A stretch of DNA of 64,000 nucleotides. It comes from G965222335 sp965222335 (GTDB lineage: Bacteria; Pseudomonadota; Gammaproteobacteria; Pseudomonadales; Halieaceae). The notes under the pieces were generated by a model. It did no database searches. It saw nothing but the letters and a program-made list of their open reading frames with translations, and was not told the origin of the DNA. Within the stretch, counting starts at the first letter, position 1. The number at the start of each line of letters is the position of its first letter. The position numbers were made by a program, and so were the translations under genes. The stretch is taken from assembly GCA_965222335.1 (NCBI GenBank), contig OZ244944.1, positions 3,844,001 to 3,908,000 on the forward strand, read 5' to 3'. Shown in pieces: positions 61,388 to 64,000 of this stretch.

Positions 61388-61857
61388 GTGATGACCTCGG
61401 CGTCGCCAGAAAAGTCCCGCATCTCCACCCACTGCACCTGGAAATGGCTGCGCGTGATCAGCCACTCGCCGTCGATACGGCGGTAGTCGTCGCTGTACTG
61501 ACCCGCTAGCTGGAAAGCGGTTTTATCCCGGGTGTTGAGGCTGTGGAAGTGCAGGCCTACCTCCGCGCTGGCACGATCAGTGCCGGTGATTTCCACCAGG
61601 GGGTTCTGGGCGTGGTGCATATCCACGATATGCGGATGACAGCCCAGTTCCTGAAACACGGCGACAAAGTCCTCACGCCGGTTGAAGCGGCCGATGTGGC
61701 CGAAATCGATGTCTACTTCCCCCGGCGCAAAGCAGGCCGTGACGAGGTCTGGCTGCTTGTTGTCGCAGGCGTTCAGGTAGCGGTACTTGAGACGGGTGAC
61801 CGCCTGGCAGGCGAGCAGGTTGTCCAGCTGTTGTTGCAGGTGCGCGATTTCGCTCAT
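61351..61857 (-). CDS. SnoaL/NTF2-like (nuclear transport factor 2 fold) protein
   Basis: 168 aa from ATG 61857. Contains the segment LLACQAVTRLKYRYLNACDNKQPDLVTACFAPGEVDIDFG, typical of the SnoaL-like/limonene-epoxide hydrolase family domain, and conserved tryptophan and tyrosine later. Cytoplasmic. Members are often small ketosteroid-isomerase-like enzymes or ring hydroxylase accessory proteins. No specific substrate is indicated. Divergent or linked genes do not define it. Confidence 0.78.
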   Translation of the reverse strand: MSEIAHLQQQLDNLLACQAVTRLKYRYLNACDNKQPDLVTACFAPGEVDIDFGHIGRFNRREDFVAVFQELGCHPHIVDMHHAQNPLVEITGTDRASAEVGLHFHSLNTRDKTAFQLAGQYSDDYRRIDGEWLITRSHFQVQWVEMRDFSGDAEVITYVGNCMPASAE

Positions 61858-61925
61858 GCGTGCCTCCGGCAAGGTTTGTTTGAATGATTGTCGGTGCTTT
61901 GCGGCCGCGATTGAACTGTCCGGGT

Positions 61926-63206
61926 TCAATCCTTTGTGTCCATGGCCTGCATTTTGCGGCCATGGCGCGTCAGCATGACCCCGGTGGCCTCGTCCCGGTA
62001 TAGCTGTCGCTGGCGGCCGGCGAGCGTGGCACACAGGAGCGCCGCGGCGACAATCACCATCAGGGTTGCGCAGATATCCGCAAGGGAGGCTTGCACTTCC
62101 AGCAAGACACCGACACTCAGCGGGCCCAGGGCAGCAATGCAGTAACCCACGCCCTGGGCCATCCCCGACAGCTGTCCGGCGACCGCCGGCGTGGCGCTGC
62201 GCAGGACCAGCAGGGTCAGGGCCAGGCTGAAGCTGCCGCCCTGGCCCAGCCCCAGCAGGATCATGGCCGGCCAGCGCAGATGCTGGGGACCGACCAGGGC
62301 CAGTGCCAGACCCGTGCCGGTCAACAATAGCAGGAGCCACAGCGCCGGGCGCTGGTCGCGCCCCAGGCGCGCAATCCACGGTGCGGCGAGGGCGGCCACG
62401 ATCTGGCACAGCACCGAGACCCCCAGCATCCAGCCAGCCAGGGCTTCATCCACACCCCGCTTCTGGAGCAGGGCCGGGAGCCAGCCGAAGACGATATACG
62501 CGAGCGAGGACTGGCAGCCCATGAGTAGCGTCACCTGCCAGGCCAGGGCGTTGCGCGCGAGCCCGCTTGCGTGCTCCGGGCGCGCTGCAGCCCCACTGGT
62601 GGCAGCCCCACTGATCGCAGCCCCACCTCTGGATGGCCGTGGTTGCGGCATACCCAGGCGCCAGGCCAGCAGGGCGCATACCGCGACCCCCGCCCACGCG
62701 GCGATGGACAGGCGCCAGCTGCCGAACCCGTTCGCCAGGGGCACACTGAGCCCGGCGCCAAGGGCGCCGCCCAGGCACAGGGCCATGGTGTATACGCCAG
62801 TGAGCAAATCCGCATTGCCGGGTATCTCCCGCTTGACCAACACCGGAAGCAGGGTGCCGGCAATGCCGATGGCGGCACCGGCAAGCAGGGTACCGGCGAA
62901 CAGGGCGGGCACCGGGGGCAGGCCGCGCAGGGTGAGGGCGATGGCCAGCAACAGCAGGGCAGCCGAGAGGCAGCGCTCAAGCCCGAGGCGGCGGGCCAGC
63001 AATGGTGCCAGGGGCGCGAACAGCCCCAGACACAGAACCGGGAGCGTGGTCAGCGCGCCGATCGCCAGGGCGCTCAGCCCCAGGTCCTGCTGGATGCGCG
63101 TGAGAATGGGCGCCAGGGAGGCGAGGGCCGGGCGCAGGTTCAGGGCCACCAGGATCATCAGCAGCAGGAAAGCCGCCGGGCGCAGGCCGGAGCGCGAGTG
63201 GGTCAC
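61926..63206 (-). CDS. MFS transporter, CynX/NIMT-like
   Basis: 426 aa with twelve helices. N-terminal motif LILVALNLRPALASLAPILTRI is typical of CynX/NimT-type MFS permeases. The loop between helices 6 and 7 has three tandem 5-residue units (GGAAI / SGAAT / SGAAA, 15-bp DNA repeats at 62587-62631), which looks like a replication-slippage expansion. Substrate unknown; the family has cyanate and nitroimidazole-resistance members. It lies just downstream of fghA. Confidence 0.88.
   Translation of the reverse strand: MTHSRSGLRPAAFLLLMILVALNLRPALASLAPILTRIQQDLGLSALAIGALTTLPVLCLGLFAPLAPLLARRLGLERCLSAALLLLAIALTLRGLPPVPALFAGTLLAGAAIGIAGTLLPVLVKREIPGNADLLTGVYTMALCLGGALGAGLSVPLANGFGSWRLSIAAWAGVAVCALLAWRLGMPQPRPSRGGAAISGAATSGAAARPEHASGLARNALAWQVTLLMGCQSSLAYIVFGWLPALLQKRGVDEALAGWMLGVSVLCQIVAALAAPWIARLGRDQRPALWLLLLLTGTGLALALVGPQHLRWPAMILLGLGQGGSFSLALTLLVLRSATPAVAGQLSGMAQGVGYCIAALGPLSVGVLLEVQASLADICATLMVIVAAALLCATLAGRQRQLYRDEATGVMLTRHGRKMQAMDTKD
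62587..62631. repeat. Three tandem 15-bp units inside the MFS gene
   Basis: Units of GCAGCCCCAC followed by five variable bases at 62587-62601, 62602-62616 and 62617-62631. In frame, they add Gly-Ala-Ala-x-Ser-type pentapeptides to the central loop. Confidence 0.85.
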
Positions 63207-63220
63207 GGCAGCGGGGTCTC

Positions 63221-64000
63221 TCAGTCCGTGTCCTGCGCCTGTGCCAGGGCCCGGGCATGAAAGGCGATGTGGCTGCCCACGAAGCTGGCGATGAAGAAGT
63301 AGCTGTGGTCGTAGCCGCGCTGCATGCGAATGGTGGACTCGTAACCGGTTTCTTCACAGGCTGCCCGCAGCGCTTCGGTGCGCAGTTGCTCTTCCAGGAA
63401 CTGGTCCGCATCGCCCTGGTCCACGAGCATGGGCAGCTGCAGTGCCCCCGCGCGAATCAGCTCGCAGGTATCGTAATTTTTCCAGGTCTCCCGGTCCGGG
63501 CCCAGGTAATGGCCGAAAGCCTTTTCGCCCCAGGGGCAGCGTGACGGGGCGACAATCGGCGCAAACGCCGACACGGACTGGTAGCGGGCCGGGTTGCGCA
63601 GGGCAATCACCAGGGCGCCGTGGCCACCCATGGAGTGGCCAAAAATGGAGGCGTTGCGTGTGTCTACCGGTTGCGATTCCGCCAGTAGCTCGGGCAGCTC
63701 CTCGGTCAGGTAATCGTACATCCGGTAGTGCTGGTCCCAGGGAGACTCCGTGGCGTTGACGTAGAAACTCGCACCCAGGCCGAAATCCCAGGTACCGTCG
63801 GGGTCGTCGGGCACCGACTCGCCCCGGGGGCTGGTATCCGGGGCGACCAGGGCAACACCGTGTTCGGCGGCGTAGCGCTGTGCCCCGGCCTTGTGCACGA
63901 AGTTCTCGTCGGTGCAGGTCAGGCCGGACAGCCAGTACAGCACCGGCACCTTGCGCTCCGCCGCCGCGGGGGGCAGGTAGAGCGAGCAGTGCATGTCGCA
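63221..64000 (-). CDS. fghA: S-formylglutathione hydrolase (5' end outside the window)
   Basis: At least 259 residues; the reading frame is open at the right edge (C-D before the first Met), and the family has about 20 more residues upstream. It hydrolyses S-formylglutathione to formate and glutathione in formaldehyde detoxification. VPVLYWLSGLTCTDENF near the start and the nucleophile motif GHSMGGHGAL are present. It is upstream of the MFS gene, separated by 14 bp. AdhC, its usual partner, is presumably beyond the edge. Confidence 0.94.
   Translation of the reverse strand, partial: CDMHCSLYLPPAAAERKVPVLYWLSGLTCTDENFVHKAGAQRYAAEHGVALVAPDTSPRGESVPDDPDGTWDFGLGASFYVNATESPWDQHYRMYDYLTEELPELLAESQPVDTRNASIFGHSMGGHGALVIALRNPARYQSVSAFAPIVAPSRCPWGEKAFGHYLGPDRETWKNYDTCELIRAGALQLPMLVDQGDADQFLEEQLRTEALRAACEETGYESTIRMQRGYDHSYFFIASFVGSHIAFHARALAQAQDTD

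Noticed and set aside
1..64000. tRNA, rRNA or mobile elements
   Set aside because: No tRNA-like cloverleaf with TTCGA-type loop, no rRNA, and no transposase, integrase or terminal inverted repeats were noticed on reading both strands.

Overview
The window is about 64 kb of GC-rich, densely coding chromosome from a gammaproteobacterium. The block nadB - rpoE/algU - mucA - mucB - rseC - mucD - lepA - lepB - DUF4845 - rnc - era - recO is the Pseudomonas-type order. The ygfZ / sdhE-ygfX pair, an AlgP-like protein, a monofunctional RelA and a full phage-shock (psp) cluster also point to this class. Together with many oxidative and catabolic genes, this suggests a marine aerobic heterotroph of the Halieaceae/Cellvibrionales kind. 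The family is inferred from gene content, not proven. I see no tRNA or rRNA gene, insertion sequence, prophage, CRISPR array or replication origin.

Layout. 1-3.5 kb: the end of a coenzyme F420 locus (CofC tail and a fused CofGH/FbiC deazaflavin synthase) followed by ung. 3.5-6.8 kb: ygfZ divergent from sdhE-ygfX, then nadB. 6.8-11.2 kb: the envelope-stress sigma-E operon, preceded by two tandem sigma-E-type promoters. 11.3-21.1 kb: housekeeping genes lepA, lepB, rnc, era, recO, acpS, cysM, relA, mazG. 21.2-24 kb: adk with a terminator, a 660-bp repeat-rich non-coding stretch, an algP-like histone-H1-type gene, and convergent mobA. 24-30 kb: tsaB, uppP, a TetR regulator, a M18 aminopeptidase, a probable queuosine-tRNA glycosyltransferase and trpS. 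30-36.5 kb: a TonB receptor, a DUF6498 membrane protein, phospholipase A (pldA), purC, a TauE-type exporter and a DUF3313 lipoprotein.

36.6-64 kb is the accessory and catabolic half: a secreted sulfatase, a TIGR01244 protein, a secreted M20 amidohydrolase, cytochrome b561 and cytochrome c', a ketosteroid-dehydrogenase-like flavoprotein, and a LysR regulator divergent from an omega-amino-acid aminotransferase across a clear operator. Then come an AEC transporter, an acyl-CoA dehydrogenase divergent from an AraC regulator, an aldehyde dehydrogenase / glycerol kinase / zinc-ribbon / isomerase operon, and an opposing operon of semialdehyde dehydrogenase, second aminotransferase and AzlCD exporter. 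The psp stress cluster follows (pspF with a co-transcribed LuxR gene on one side; sigma-54 promoter, a novel small membrane ORF, pspA, pspB and pspC on the other). The window ends with a lipase-like hydrolase, a SnoaL-like protein, an MFS transporter and a truncated S-formylglutathione hydrolase.

How the genes work together. Two envelope-stress systems, sigma-E (RpoE/MucABCD) and Psp (PspF/ABC), are both present with readable promoters. A block of amine and omega-amino-acid catabolism has two paralogous class III aminotransferases, each with its own putative regulator or exporter. The least conventional elements are the F420 genes, the unassigned small ORF that leads the psp transcript, the LuxR gene fused by overlap to pspF, and the repeat cluster after adk. 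I found no strong evidence for an entirely new multi-gene system; the psp variant is the closest candidate.
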